64,000 nucleotides of DNA. Origin: a bacterium (GTDB lineage Bacteria > Bdellovibrionota_B > Oligoflexia > Silvanigrellales > Silvanigrellaceae). Below, piece by piece: positions 28,568 through 36,457 of this stretch. Position numbers and translations under genes: made by a program. Numbering within the stretch: position 1 is the stretch's first letter; every line of letters starts with the position of its first letter. The stretch spans positions 33,082 to 97,081 of the forward strand of contig RGDM01000006.1 of assembly GCA_009918675.1 (NCBI GenBank), read 5' to 3'. Below the pieces are notes generated by a model. That model was given only the letters and a program-made list of their open reading frames with translations, had not been told where the DNA came from and did not search any database.

Positions 28568-28691
28568 AAAAAACTTCAAATTAGGTCTTGGAATGTCCTT
28601 TTTTGCGTGCTAGGTTTCCGGCGCTCTTGGGTTGAGGCATTCAGTATTCCGTGTCTTCTTCCAAGTGGCTGAGGAGTTTTAAGGAGAAGTC

Positions 28692-29018
28692 ATGGGTAAG
28701 AAGTTGTACGTTGGTAATATCCCTTATACTGCTACAGAAGAGGCGCTCGCGCAGGCGTTTTCTGAGTGTGGCCAAGTTGAATCGGTTCGTATCGTAACCG
28801 ATCGGGAAACAGGTCGTAGCAAGGGATTTGCTTTCGTTGAAATGGGCACTGACGACCAAGCTCAGGAAGCCATTTCTAAGTGGAACGGCGCTCAATGGGG
28901 CGGTCGTTCGATGACAGTGAATGAGGCTCGTCCTCAGCCAGAGCGTGGCGATCGTCCTCGCCGTGACTTCGGCGACCGCGGCCCCCGCGGATTCGGCGGT
29001 CCAAGCCCACGCCGCTAA
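28692..29018 (+). CDS. RRM-type RNA-binding protein
   Basis: A 108-residue single-RRM protein. RNP2 is LYVGNIPY near the start and RNP1 is KGFAFVEM; the tail after residue 83 is rich in Arg and Gly (RPRRDFGDRGPRGFGG). Such bacterial RRM proteins bind single-stranded RNA and are often cold-regulated, which is family knowledge. AAGGAGAAG precedes the ATG. A strong bidirectional terminator follows, so it is a single-gene transcript. Confidence 0.95.
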   Translation: MGKKLYVGNIPYTATEEALAQAFSECGQVESVRIVTDRETGRSKGFAFVEMGTDDQAQEAISKWNGAQWGGRSMTVNEARPQPERGDRPRRDFGDRGPRGFGGPSPRR

Positions 29019-29026
29019 GAGCGGTC

Positions 29027-29065
29027 AAAAAAGGCCCGGAGGTGTTTGCCTCCGGGCCTTTTTTT
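29027..29065. terminator. Bidirectional rho-independent terminator
   Basis: A ten-base-pair GC-rich stem (GGCCCGGAGG with CCTCCGGGCC, 29033-29042 and 29049-29058) has a six-base loop. It is flanked by six A on the left and seven T on the right. It can therefore end both the RRM gene transcript and the convergent lipoprotein transcript. Confidence 0.93.
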
Positions 29066-29082
29066 ATTCAAACGCATGGCCC

Positions 29083-30156
29083 TTAATTCAAACAAAAGCC
29101 ACTCAACTCAACGCGTTCGCCGTCTGCAAAAACAATCTCAGGGATGTCATTAGTGGAGGCCGAAAAATCGACCTCAAATGATTCTTCTAATTGTCCGGAG
29201 CCGGGTGCGGGAGTGACACGACCACTGAGTTTACCACTGCTTGGAAAGCAGCTGTCTTGCCCGCTGAAAACAACGTTATCAAAGCTGGTTTCCACTACGC
29301 TCTGGTCTTTTCTGGTGGTTCGTGTGGTTCCGCTTTTGATTGTTCGCGTTTTGATCGATGCTAAAGCGTCGCGACTTCTTTCAAGAGTCATCTGAATAGG
29401 CATGTTATCGACAGTCTGGCTTGCAGTTTCTTCCAACGATTCGCCTTCGGTTGTTCTAATGGCGTTGCTCTTTTTTACCTTCCAAACGAGCGTTTTAGAA
29501 ATCAAAACACTCTCTGCGCTGATTTCAATGCTGTTGTAGTTGGTTGTCCAGAGACCCTCGGAGGACATACTTGCAGAAGTGTATTCGTTCTTCTTTCGCC
29601 CACCAGAAGTTGTTGACCTGACAATATTTCGACTGACTTGTCCTTTCCGTTGTTCAATTGCCCCGCCAAGAAGTCGCACGGATTTCTTGAGATTATCATC
29701 GACGCAAGACAATCCTCCGTTGGGAGAATCCCAAATCAAAGACACCTTCCGATCAATTGTCACTTCCGACTTTCTCGATGCCTTTTTAAATGCGTTTGAG
29801 CTGGTGCTGCTTTTTTGAAAAGAAACCTCGGCATGGGTACCTCCACCAACACAGGTGGTCGAGGTATTTGCCGAACCTGCCAACTGCAAATTTTTCTCTT
29901 CAACCGAAGCAAGGGCAACGGCGAGCGAGGCATTCGTGCTTCCTGCAAACTCAGCTGAGCTTTCGGCAAACTCAATAAGGTCTGCTTCAACTGTATCTTG
30001 CGCCACCGTGCGAGGTGTTGTGGGGCGCTTGATAATTGGATTTCCCGTCTCAGTACCGCAAGCCTGAAGTGTTGTGAGCGCGATAAAAAACGCTGCAAAT
30101 ATTTTTTTAGAAGGCAAACTTTCAAGGAATGAAATGCGAATTGTTTTTTTGTTCAT
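29083..30156 (-). CDS. Lipoprotein coupled to a TIGR02147-type regulator
   Basis: A 357-residue lipoprotein with a lipobox LQACGTETGNP near residue 33. The mature part has Ser/Thr-rich strands and a few cysteines (CVGGG, SCVDD, SCFPSS, final GFCLN). I know no function. Its ATG overlaps the regulator stop codon as ATGA, so the two are co-translated. A GTETGNP motif just after the lipid Cys is, as far as I recall, recurrent in lipoproteins linked to this regulator type. It ends facing the bidirectional terminator. Confidence 0.75.
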   Translation of the reverse strand: MNKKTIRISFLESLPSKKIFAAFFIALTTLQACGTETGNPIIKRPTTPRTVAQDTVEADLIEFAESSAEFAGSTNASLAVALASVEEKNLQLAGSANTSTTCVGGGTHAEVSFQKSSTSSNAFKKASRKSEVTIDRKVSLIWDSPNGGLSCVDDNLKKSVRLLGGAIEQRKGQVSRNIVRSTTSGGRKKNEYTSASMSSEGLWTTNYNSIEISAESVLISKTLVWKVKKSNAIRTTEGESLEETASQTVDNMPIQMTLERSRDALASIKTRTIKSGTTRTTRKDQSVVETSFDNVVFSGQDSCFPSSGKLSGRVTPAPGSGQLEESFEVDFSASTNDIPEIVFADGERVELSGFCLN

Positions 30157-31034
30157 TTCGGATCTTCCTTGATTGGCTTTGTAAATGGAAACAGCTGAAT
30201 ATTCAGCTGATAAACGCGGTCTGGACTGGTTGAAGATTCCGAAATGTCGAGAATTTTTTTCCGGAATGCGGCAATTTCAACGGCAATTTTATCGAATGTT
30301 TCGGCTGAAATGGACATCGTTACGGAGCTAATATTTCTTTCATTGTGGTCGAAGTTCATCACCGATTCGCGGCCAATCTCGATTGTACGCTGATGGTAGC
30401 GAACTACAGCGTGACTCGCTATTTCATCGCCGGTTGTGACGTGTTGGGATTTTAACTTGTATTTTCCTGTTTCAGGAACATGTTCAATTAGATTTAGTTC
30501 TTCAAGCAGCGCTAAGCTTTTGCGCGCTTGTTCTGGCAAAACGCGCGGTTCAATGTGCTTGACGATCCATTGTGGATCGGGTTTGAATCCAAACATTCCA
30601 ACCATTTCGCGAATGACAGGATGAAACCACTCGCTATAATATTCGAGTTGGCTTTGTTCAATCGGCGACGAAAGGCTTTTGGATTTAAGTTCCATGAGTC
30701 GGCTGAATAGCGTCTCACGATCAGCTGTTAAGCGGGCATTTTGGTAGCGAACGAGTGTTTCAAAATAAAGTCGATCGGTGTTTTTAATCTGTAGTGCTTG
30801 AATGATGCGATCTGCACCTTTGGGGCTGAGACGCCTTTTACCGCGGATCATGAGGTGGATAACGTTGGTCTTTGAAAAACCGAGATCGTCTGCAAACGCG
30901 ATATACGAATAGTTGGCAGAGCGAAGTTTGATCCACTGGAAACAGTCTTCAAGGAACGATGCGTAGTCGAGGTAAGAGCTTGCCCTGACATGTTGGGTCA
31001 CTTCTTTGAGAGTATTTTTGTGTTGATCTCTCAT
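30153..31034 (-). CDS. TIGR02147/DUF4423-type transcriptional regulator
   Basis: A 293-residue protein matching the TIGR02147 pattern. An N-terminal helix-turn-helix (FADDLGFSKTNVIHLMIRGKRRLS, in part) is followed by ALQIKNTDRLYFETLVRYQNA and a longer C-terminal region with YYSEWFHPVIREM. The family, first noted as expanded in Fibrobacter, is thought to be regulatory. It probably controls its own operon with the downstream lipoprotein. The AT-rich 222-base gap upstream separates it from the divergent asnB. A GGGGAG motif sits only three bases from the ATG, an unusually short spacing. Confidence 0.82.
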   Translation of the reverse strand: MRDQHKNTLKEVTQHVRASSYLDYASFLEDCFQWIKLRSANYSYIAFADDLGFSKTNVIHLMIRGKRRLSPKGADRIIQALQIKNTDRLYFETLVRYQNARLTADRETLFSRLMELKSKSLSSPIEQSQLEYYSEWFHPVIREMVGMFGFKPDPQWIVKHIEPRVLPEQARKSLALLEELNLIEHVPETGKYKLKSQHVTTGDEIASHAVVRYHQRTIEIGRESVMNFDHNERNISSVTMSISAETFDKIAVEIAAFRKKILDISESSTSPDRVYQLNIQLFPFTKPIKEDPK

Positions 31035-31099
31035 CCACTCCCCGCCATTTCACGCCACACCAACTCTAATTGTCTCTTTTCGGAAAAAATTGAGCAAAC

Positions 31100-31128
31100 T
31101 TGAAAAAACTGAAAAAATTAATGATTAT
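31100..31128 (+). promoter_or_regulatory. Candidate sigma-70 promoter of asnB
   Basis: TTGAAA (31100-31105), a 17-base spacer and GATTAT (31123-31128) lie in a very AT-rich gap about 130 bases upstream of asnB. The -35 matches five of six and the -10 four of six consensus bases. This is by-eye evidence only. Confidence 0.35.
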
Positions 31129-31256
31129 AGTTCTTTATGATAAAATAAAAGTCGTTCACTCCGATATTTTTGCAAATGTCAGAGGGCCGTCGTTGGAAGT
31201 GTTTGGGTGTGCTCCTGTACCCTGCAAGCGAACCATTTACTGGTTAGGAGAAAAAC

Positions 31257-32857
31257 ATGTGCGGAATCCTTGCTCTGCTCGAGCTTGCTGAAGAACCTCA
31301 GAAATTGCGTCGCGGGTCGTTGGCACTGGTCAAAAAACTTCGCCACAGAGGTCCGGACTGGAGTGGGGTGTATTCAGATGACAAGGCAATCCTTTGTCAC
31401 GAGCGGCTCGCGATAGTCGATGTGATGAGCGGTGCTCAACCGCTTATCGATGCATCAACAGGCTCGGTGCTTGCTGTGAATGGAGAAATTTACAATCACA
31501 ATGAACTTGCTTCCCAATATTTGAAGCAAAAGCATAATTTTCAAACTAAGTCAGATTGCGAAGTCTTGCTTTACCTTTATGATGAAATGGGTGCCGATTT
31601 TCTGAATCTCCTCAATGGAATATTTGCCTTTGTTTTATACGACAAAGCGCGCAACACTTATTTGATCGCCCGCGATCACCTTGGAATCATTCCTCTCTAC
31701 ATGGGACGCGATGAACATGGCACCCTCTATGTTGCTTCTGAGCTCAAAGCGATTGTGGATGTCTGCAAATCGGTCGAGGAATTTCCGCCCGGGCATTACT
31801 ATTCTGGCTTCCTGCACAAGATGAGGTGCTTGCAAAAGCTCTTGAAGGCGCAGTTCGTCGGCAGTTGATGTGCGATGTTCCATACGGTGTGTTGATCTCT
31901 GGGGGTGTTGACTCCTCGGTTATTTCGGCACTGGCTGCGCGTCTCAGTGCGCGCCGAGTTGAAAGTCAGGGTCAGGAGCCCGCCTGGTGGCCGCAGCTGC
32001 ATTCTTTTTCGGTGGGCCTCAAAGATTCTCCCGATCTAAAAATGGCCCGCAAAGTTGCAAACCACATTGGTTCGACTCACCACGAGATTCATTTTACCGT
32101 GCAGGAAGGTTTGGACGCGATATCTGATGTTATTTATCATCTCGAGACATTTGATATTACCACCATCCGCGCGGCAACTCCCATGTATTTGATGGCTCGA
32201 AAAATTCGCGCGATGGGGATCAAGATGATTCTCTCAGGCGAAGGTGCAGACGAAGTTTTTGGTGGGTATTTGTATTTCCACAAAGCGCCTGATGCACAGG
32301 AATTTCATGAGGAACTCTTGCGAAAATTATCGATGCTTCATAAATACGATTGCTTGCGCGCAAACAAAGCAATGGCTGCGTGGGGGATTGAAGCGCGCGT
32401 TCCATTTCTTGATAAAGAATTTCTTGATGTGGCGATGGCAATCGACCCCTCTGACAAAATGTGTGGCAAAGGCAAAATCGAAAAATTCATTCTCCGACAT
32501 GCGTTTAAGGGCCTCATTCCGGATGAAATTCTCTGGCGGCAAAAAGAACAGTTTTCTGATGGCGTCGGCTACAGTTGGATTGACTCACTCAAAGCACATG
32601 CAGAACTTGAAGTGACCGACGCTCTGTTTAAGAATGCGCATCATCGATTTCCTGAAAAAACACCTTCAACCAAAGAAGGCTACTGGTACCGCTCAATTTT
32701 TGAATCGCATTTCAGGAATCCTGCAGCAATAAAACTTATTCCCGATGGTCCAAGTGTGGCCTGCAGCACTCCAACCGCGATTAAGTGGGATAAGGCTTTT
32801 TCGCAGATGGCAGATCCCTCAGGACGAGCCGTGCGCGATGTGCATCAAGGGAATTGA
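31257..32857 (+). pseudogene. asnB: Broken asparagine synthetase B (frameshifting internal deletion)
   Basis: Two frames together resemble glutamine-hydrolysing asparagine synthetase. 31257-31868 holds the glutaminase domain, with Cys2 in MCGIL and NGEIYNH. The next frame, from about 31805, holds the synthetase domain with PP-loop SGGVDSS, SGEGADEVFGGY and the C-terminal WIDSLKAH. The frames switch just after FPPGHYYSG, at about 31800-31815. Family members have roughly 20-25 more residues there, and 1601 bases is about 64 short of a usual 554-codon gene. So the break looks like a deletion of non-multiple-of-three length rather than a single base slip. Both flanking halves are otherwise well preserved, so the lesion is recent or a sequencing/assembly error. 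Confidence 0.8.
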
Positions 32858-32892
32858 TGAAGCCCGGTGAGCTGTGCATCAAGGGAATTGAT
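32839..32892. repeat. 20-base direct repeat at the asnB 3' end
   Basis: TGTGCATCAAGGGAATTGAT occurs perfectly at 32839-32858 and 32873-32892, offset by 34 bases. The first copy encodes the final HQGN and stop of asnB. The second supplies the stop codon (TGA at 32881-32879 on the minus strand) of the convergent PIG-L gene. It looks like a small partial tandem duplication. Confidence 0.95.
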
Positions 32893-33718
32893 ATGTGCCC
32901 GCGAGAAGCGTCAGATCATCAGTAGGATGCACAGAATAAGTTTCGAAATTAATCCAGCGAAACAAACCGCGTGGGCCTAAGCCGAGCGTGAGACCTTGAA
33001 TGGTTGACGCTTGGCTTTTGTGCTTCAAGGCAGCAGCTACTTTTGTTTCGAGCAGTGTATCGTCGGTCGGGAAGACGATTGTGTTTTTCTCGAACCGTGC
33101 GGGGATCTTGCTTTTTAGAAACCAGGAAAACGGCCATGGCAGCTTGGAGAGATAAAGCGTTGGTGTTTGTGAAAGTGTTTTTAATGCGCCAGCGACGGCC
33201 AAAAAAGCGGCTTGATGATCTGCGAGTCCATTGAGGCCAGAAGGTTCCATTGTGAGAATGGCGTCCGGCTGGAATGAATTGACCAACCTTGAAACGTTTA
33301 CGACTGCTTGCGGCAAGTGCTCCATGAGCGCGGAATCTGGAAGCAGGGGAGTTTCAACGTGTTTGACACCAAGAATTTCTGCAGACGCATTGACCTCGCG
33401 AATGCGACATTGAGTTATATTTTCGTCTGGCTGACAGGCGTTTAGATCTGATTTTGGATTGGCTGAACCATCGGTCAGGGTGAGTAGAACTATCTCCGTG
33501 CCAAGGCTTGCAAAGTGGCGAATTAAGCCTGAGTTGGTGACCTCATCGTCAGTATGCGCAAAAACAACAAGCATGCGCTGGGGAGGCGCCTGGAGCTGGT
33601 CATTCGTTTGAAGATTCTTGAAGAGGACTGGGCTGAGGGCGATAGGTGTCAGAACCAACACGGCTAAGAAGACAGCCACAGCGAACAATGTTTTCATGAG
33701 AGTGAGTGAACGTGTCAT
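32879..33718 (-). CDS. PIG-L family deacetylase, membrane-anchored
   Basis: A 279-residue protein with an N-terminal hydrophobic anchor (FAVAVFLAVLVLTPIAL). The zinc/catalytic motif, usually AHPDDE, appears here as AHTDDE; later family motifs are RIREVNASAEILGV and the second His in ADHQAAF. PIG-L enzymes remove acetyl groups from N-acetylglucosamine-type sugars. The Pro-to-Thr change in the motif is unusual, but the metal-binding His-x-Asp-Asp is intact. The final codons overlap the direct repeat, so its C-terminus may have been altered by that duplication. It is divergent from the CPBP protease gene, with 25 bases between them. Confidence 0.85.
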   Translation of the reverse strand: MTRSLTLMKTLFAVAVFLAVLVLTPIALSPVLFKNLQTNDQLQAPPQRMLVVFAHTDDEVTNSGLIRHFASLGTEIVLLTLTDGSANPKSDLNACQPDENITQCRIREVNASAEILGVKHVETPLLPDSALMEHLPQAVVNVSRLVNSFQPDAILTMEPSGLNGLADHQAAFLAVAGALKTLSQTPTLYLSKLPWPFSWFLKSKIPARFEKNTIVFPTDDTLLETKVAAALKHKSQASTIQGLTLGLGPRGLFRWINFETYSVHPTDDLTLLAGTYQFP

Positions 33719-33743
33719 GGAAACCTGAGGTCCTTGCAGTCGA

Positions 33744-34592
33744 GTGAATGAATCTTCAAGTCAAAAAATTCAGCTAAGTTTGAATAATGTGCCTGCACTA
33801 GCATTGTTTTACTTTTTCTCATTTGCAACTCCCGCGCTTGGATTTTACTTGCCGCCTGCTTTGGCATCCATCTTTGCTTTGTTGTTTGTCGTCTCCGGTG
33901 CGCGTTTGGTTTTTGCGGCGAATATTATCAGTTCACTTTCAATACCGAGTGAATCACGCATGTGGGTCACGGTGGTGAGAGCTTTTTTGACTGGCATACT
34001 TCTCGCGCTGTGTGGTTTAAGTCTTGCCCTACAGCAGCAGCCCGAGTTGCAGTTTGCGCTGCAGTCGAACCTGATGATACTTTTTGTGACTTTGCCCTTC
34101 CAATCACTCCTCGAAGAGATCCTTTTTCGAAGTTTTTTGCTGAAAAATATTCTTTTACCTGTTCTAAAAAATCAATGGGCCGCGCTCATCTTCACTGCCG
34201 CATTATTTTCCGCAGCCCATTTTTTGAACTACAGACTTGCGGAAAGCCAAGCTCTTTGGCCGCGAACTCTTCTCACTCTCTTTTTTCTTGGCTTTGCTGG
34301 AAACGTCTTGTTTGTTTTGAATGGTCACTTAGGTGGATCTTGGGGATTGCACGTTGGCTGGAATCTTGTTCGGTTTGCGCTGAGTTTTTCAGCTTCCAGC
34401 TTGCCCGTAAGCGAGGCGGCAAGCTTCAATGTTTTAGAGGGATCATGGGGATGCGTTGTTCTGTCGTTTGTTTTGGCAGCACTTGCTTTTGTGGCACTTG
34501 CAAAAAAGATTCCTGCAAGTGAATTCGAGTTTTTCTCTTCTGCTGTAAGCAGCAAAACAGATCAACCGCCAGATGATAAGGCAATGCGGTAA
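33744..34592 (+). CDS. CPBP family intramembrane metalloprotease
   Basis: A 282-residue membrane protein with about eight hydrophobic helices. It has the three family motifs: EEILFR, FSAAHFLNY and HVGWNLVRF, which provide the Glu and His residues for zinc. Related proteins process prenylated or bacteriocin-like substrates; the target here is unknown. The start is GTG at 33744 with no strong ribosome site. The 3' end overlaps the convergent DUF4337 gene by 31 bases. Confidence 0.88.
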   Translation: MNESSSQKIQLSLNNVPALALFYFFSFATPALGFYLPPALASIFALLFVVSGARLVFAANIISSLSIPSESRMWVTVVRAFLTGILLALCGLSLALQQQPELQFALQSNLMILFVTLPFQSLLEEILFRSFLLKNILLPVLKNQWAALIFTAALFSAAHFLNYRLAESQALWPRTLLTLFFLGFAGNVLFVLNGHLGGSWGLHVGWNLVRFALSFSASSLPVSEAASFNVLEGSWGCVVLSFVLAALAFVALAKKIPASEFEFFSSAVSSKTDQPPDDKAMR

Positions 34593-35206
34593 CCCAGGAT
34601 GCTGAAAAAAGTTCCAGTGCTACCAAGCGCGATAAGTCCAACCAAAAAATAAAGTCGAATACTCTCTCGCTTGACAATCAAACCTATTGCACCGAGCACG
34701 AGACTGATCTGTAAAAAAAGCGTTGCAAGGTCGAAACGGTCGCCAGCGTCGGAGAGTTTTGCCTGCAGATTTTCGAGTTCTTTTGCACCAACCACGGCGC
34801 CCATTTTACCATCGACATCCTGAGCCCAGTTTTCTTGACCCACTGCTTTTGAGCCATTAAGGATCTCCTCTTTTTCCTTCTTATAGCGAGCAACATCAGC
34901 TTTGATTTTTTCCTTGAGAGTGACCATTGCTGGAGCTTTGTCGGGAGAAATCGACCCGGATTGAGTCAAGACGTCAAGAAGTTCGGATTGCCCTTTTGCA
35001 AGAGACTCTTTGATGCTTTTTGATTGATACCACATGTATGATTTGGTTTTTTCGTTGCCGAGCTGAATTTCGTCGTCACCGAATTTGCTTCCGCCCAACT
35101 CGTTGATGGCGAGAATGGCCGCGAAAATGGTGAGGGCTAAACCAAAATAGACTTCCCATTTGTCGTTCGTTGTGGAGTGGCTCATGCCGGCGTGGTGTTC
35201 GCTCAT
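34562..35206 (-). CDS. DUF4337-like membrane protein
   Basis: A 214-residue protein with one membrane helix near the N-terminus (about 20-38) and two near the C-terminus, enclosing a charged helical middle. The KTKSYMWYQSKSIKESL segment and KKEKEEIL stretch fit the DUF4337 pattern. Function is unknown. AGGAGA lies about five bases before the ATG. It converges on the CPBP gene. Confidence 0.75.
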   Translation of the reverse strand: MSEHHAGMSHSTTNDKWEVYFGLALTIFAAILAINELGGSKFGDDEIQLGNEKTKSYMWYQSKSIKESLAKGQSELLDVLTQSGSISPDKAPAMVTLKEKIKADVARYKKEKEEILNGSKAVGQENWAQDVDGKMGAVVGAKELENLQAKLSDAGDRFDLATLFLQISLVLGAIGLIVKRESIRLYFLVGLIALGSTGTFFSILGYRIALSSGG

Positions 35207-35396
35207 GCAATCTCCTGTAAATAAAATCCAGCCATCTCTGACAAAAGATTGTTTGTGCGTTTGATAACAACCTTAGAATCAGAGTCAATATTTTACCTTG
35301 TGAAGTCAGGGCGTCAAGGATTCGGTTTCGGGACTCAGCGGCGCAGGCGGTATGATGACTGAGCGCTGAAAAATATCACGATTGAGGAATTCTGGA

Positions 35397-36236
35397 ATGA
35401 AGAAGTTTCTTGCGACTGCACTGGGTGTTGCTTTCGTTTCATTTGCAGGATGCAAACCGCAAGTCCAAACCGAATCAGACTTCAGTACAACGGGCTGTCC
35501 AACTTCGGGCGAGGCGCAGGATTTGCGACGTAAGGAGTCGATGCCAGACTTCGCCCGCGTCTCAATGCCGATTTTGAAAAAAATCGTTCAACGCACGAGC
35601 CAATTCGAAACAGCTGGCAATGGCAGCGCGCAAACAACAATTGCTGGGCGAAGAATTGTTACAATGCTGCGCAACATGGTTGCAGGCGGTGTGCATCCGC
35701 TCGCATTTTTCGCAACCATTGCCGACTACGAAACCTACCAGACAGCACTCGGTGGATTCCCATGGGCAGAAATTGGTAAGCGTAAGTGGAGCGGCTCCGA
35801 TCTTTTTCGCGCCGGTTATTGCGGAAGTTCAGTTTGCGTGGGAGTTTTCCAGGTTCTTGTCTTTGGCGATTGGTTTTCCTGGGCTCAGGATAATAATGGC
35901 AAGGGGCTTGGAGTTTGGGGAATGAAAGGCGGACCAGATTGGGCCTCGACTCTCTGGTGGTGGACGGTGTCCTCCGAGAACAATTGCAACTATCTCGCAG
36001 GTGGCTCGAACCCATGCACAACCCCGGGCATAAAGTGGTCGGTTGCGACACATGTGCGAAATGGACGCAGGGCCTATGGCCAGCAGCGGCAGTGCGGTGT
36101 GGAATGGGATGCAATGTATTGGTCTTACCTGGGAGCAATGAAAAAAAGCAGCGATCCGCTGGTTAGAAGCATCACCGAAATACAGGATTTCTCGGAAGAA
36201 GTCGGTCTTGTCTTGAAATCAGGCAGCTATGATTGA
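35397..36236 (+). CDS. Lipoprotein, possible lysozyme-like fold
   Basis: The ATG at 35397, nine bases after GAGG, gives 279 residues with lipobox SFAGC; an upstream in-frame TTG is less likely. The mature part has many Trp and Cys residues. IADYET followed by SSVCVGVFQV weakly recalls the catalytic Glu region and the Gly-x-Phe-Gln motif of lysozyme-like transglycosylases, but I cannot confirm this. If true, it would act on peptidoglycan in the periplasm. It stands alone before the tRNA-Pro gene. Confidence 0.6.
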   Translation: MKKFLATALGVAFVSFAGCKPQVQTESDFSTTGCPTSGEAQDLRRKESMPDFARVSMPILKKIVQRTSQFETAGNGSAQTTIAGRRIVTMLRNMVAGGVHPLAFFATIADYETYQTALGGFPWAEIGKRKWSGSDLFRAGYCGSSVCVGVFQVLVFGDWFSWAQDNNGKGLGVWGMKGGPDWASTLWWWTVSSENNCNYLAGGSNPCTTPGIKWSVATHVRNGRRAYGQQRQCGVEWDAMYWSYLGAMKKSSDPLVRSITEIQDFSEEVGLVLKSGSYD

Positions 36237-36280
36237 ATTCCAAAGATTGTTGGAGCCAGGTCAAAAGATGAGCGGAAAAT

Positions 36281-36306
36281 AAAAAAACCTGTAAGAGCGG
36301 GCTTTT
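36281..36306 (-). terminator. Possible terminator of tRNA-Pro
   Basis: Downstream of the tRNA on the minus strand, AAAGCC and GGTTT can pair imperfectly around CGCTCTTACA and are followed by seven T. The stem is weak, so the call is tentative. Confidence 0.35.
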
Positions 36307-36314
36307 AAAAAGGA

Positions 36315-36389
36315 TGGTCGGGGCTGTGGGATTCGAACTCACGACCCTCTGCTCCCAAAACAGATGCGCTACCACTGCGCTAAGCCCCG
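36315..36389 (-). tRNA. tRNA-Pro (anticodon TGG)
   Basis: A 75-base cloverleaf with encoded CCA. The acceptor stem is CGGGGCT with AGCCCCG. The D-arm contains TAGCGCAGTGGTAGCGCA. The anticodon stem TCTGT/GCAGA encloses the loop TTTGGGA, giving anticodon TGG, and the T-arm has GTTCGAATC. The C at position 1 fits tRNA-Pro. Confidence 0.95.
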
Positions 36390-36457
36390 ACGCGCCCCCC
36401 TAGTTGCCATAGTTTCAGATCGAGTGCAAGCTCCCCCCTCAGAAAAAGGGGATTTGT

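Noticed and set aside
31826..32857. An independent gene starting at GTG for the synthetase half of asnB
   Set aside because: No ribosome site precedes it and the frame reads on upstream (PAQDEVLAKAL); it is the continuation of asnB after a deletion, so a single broken gene is reported.
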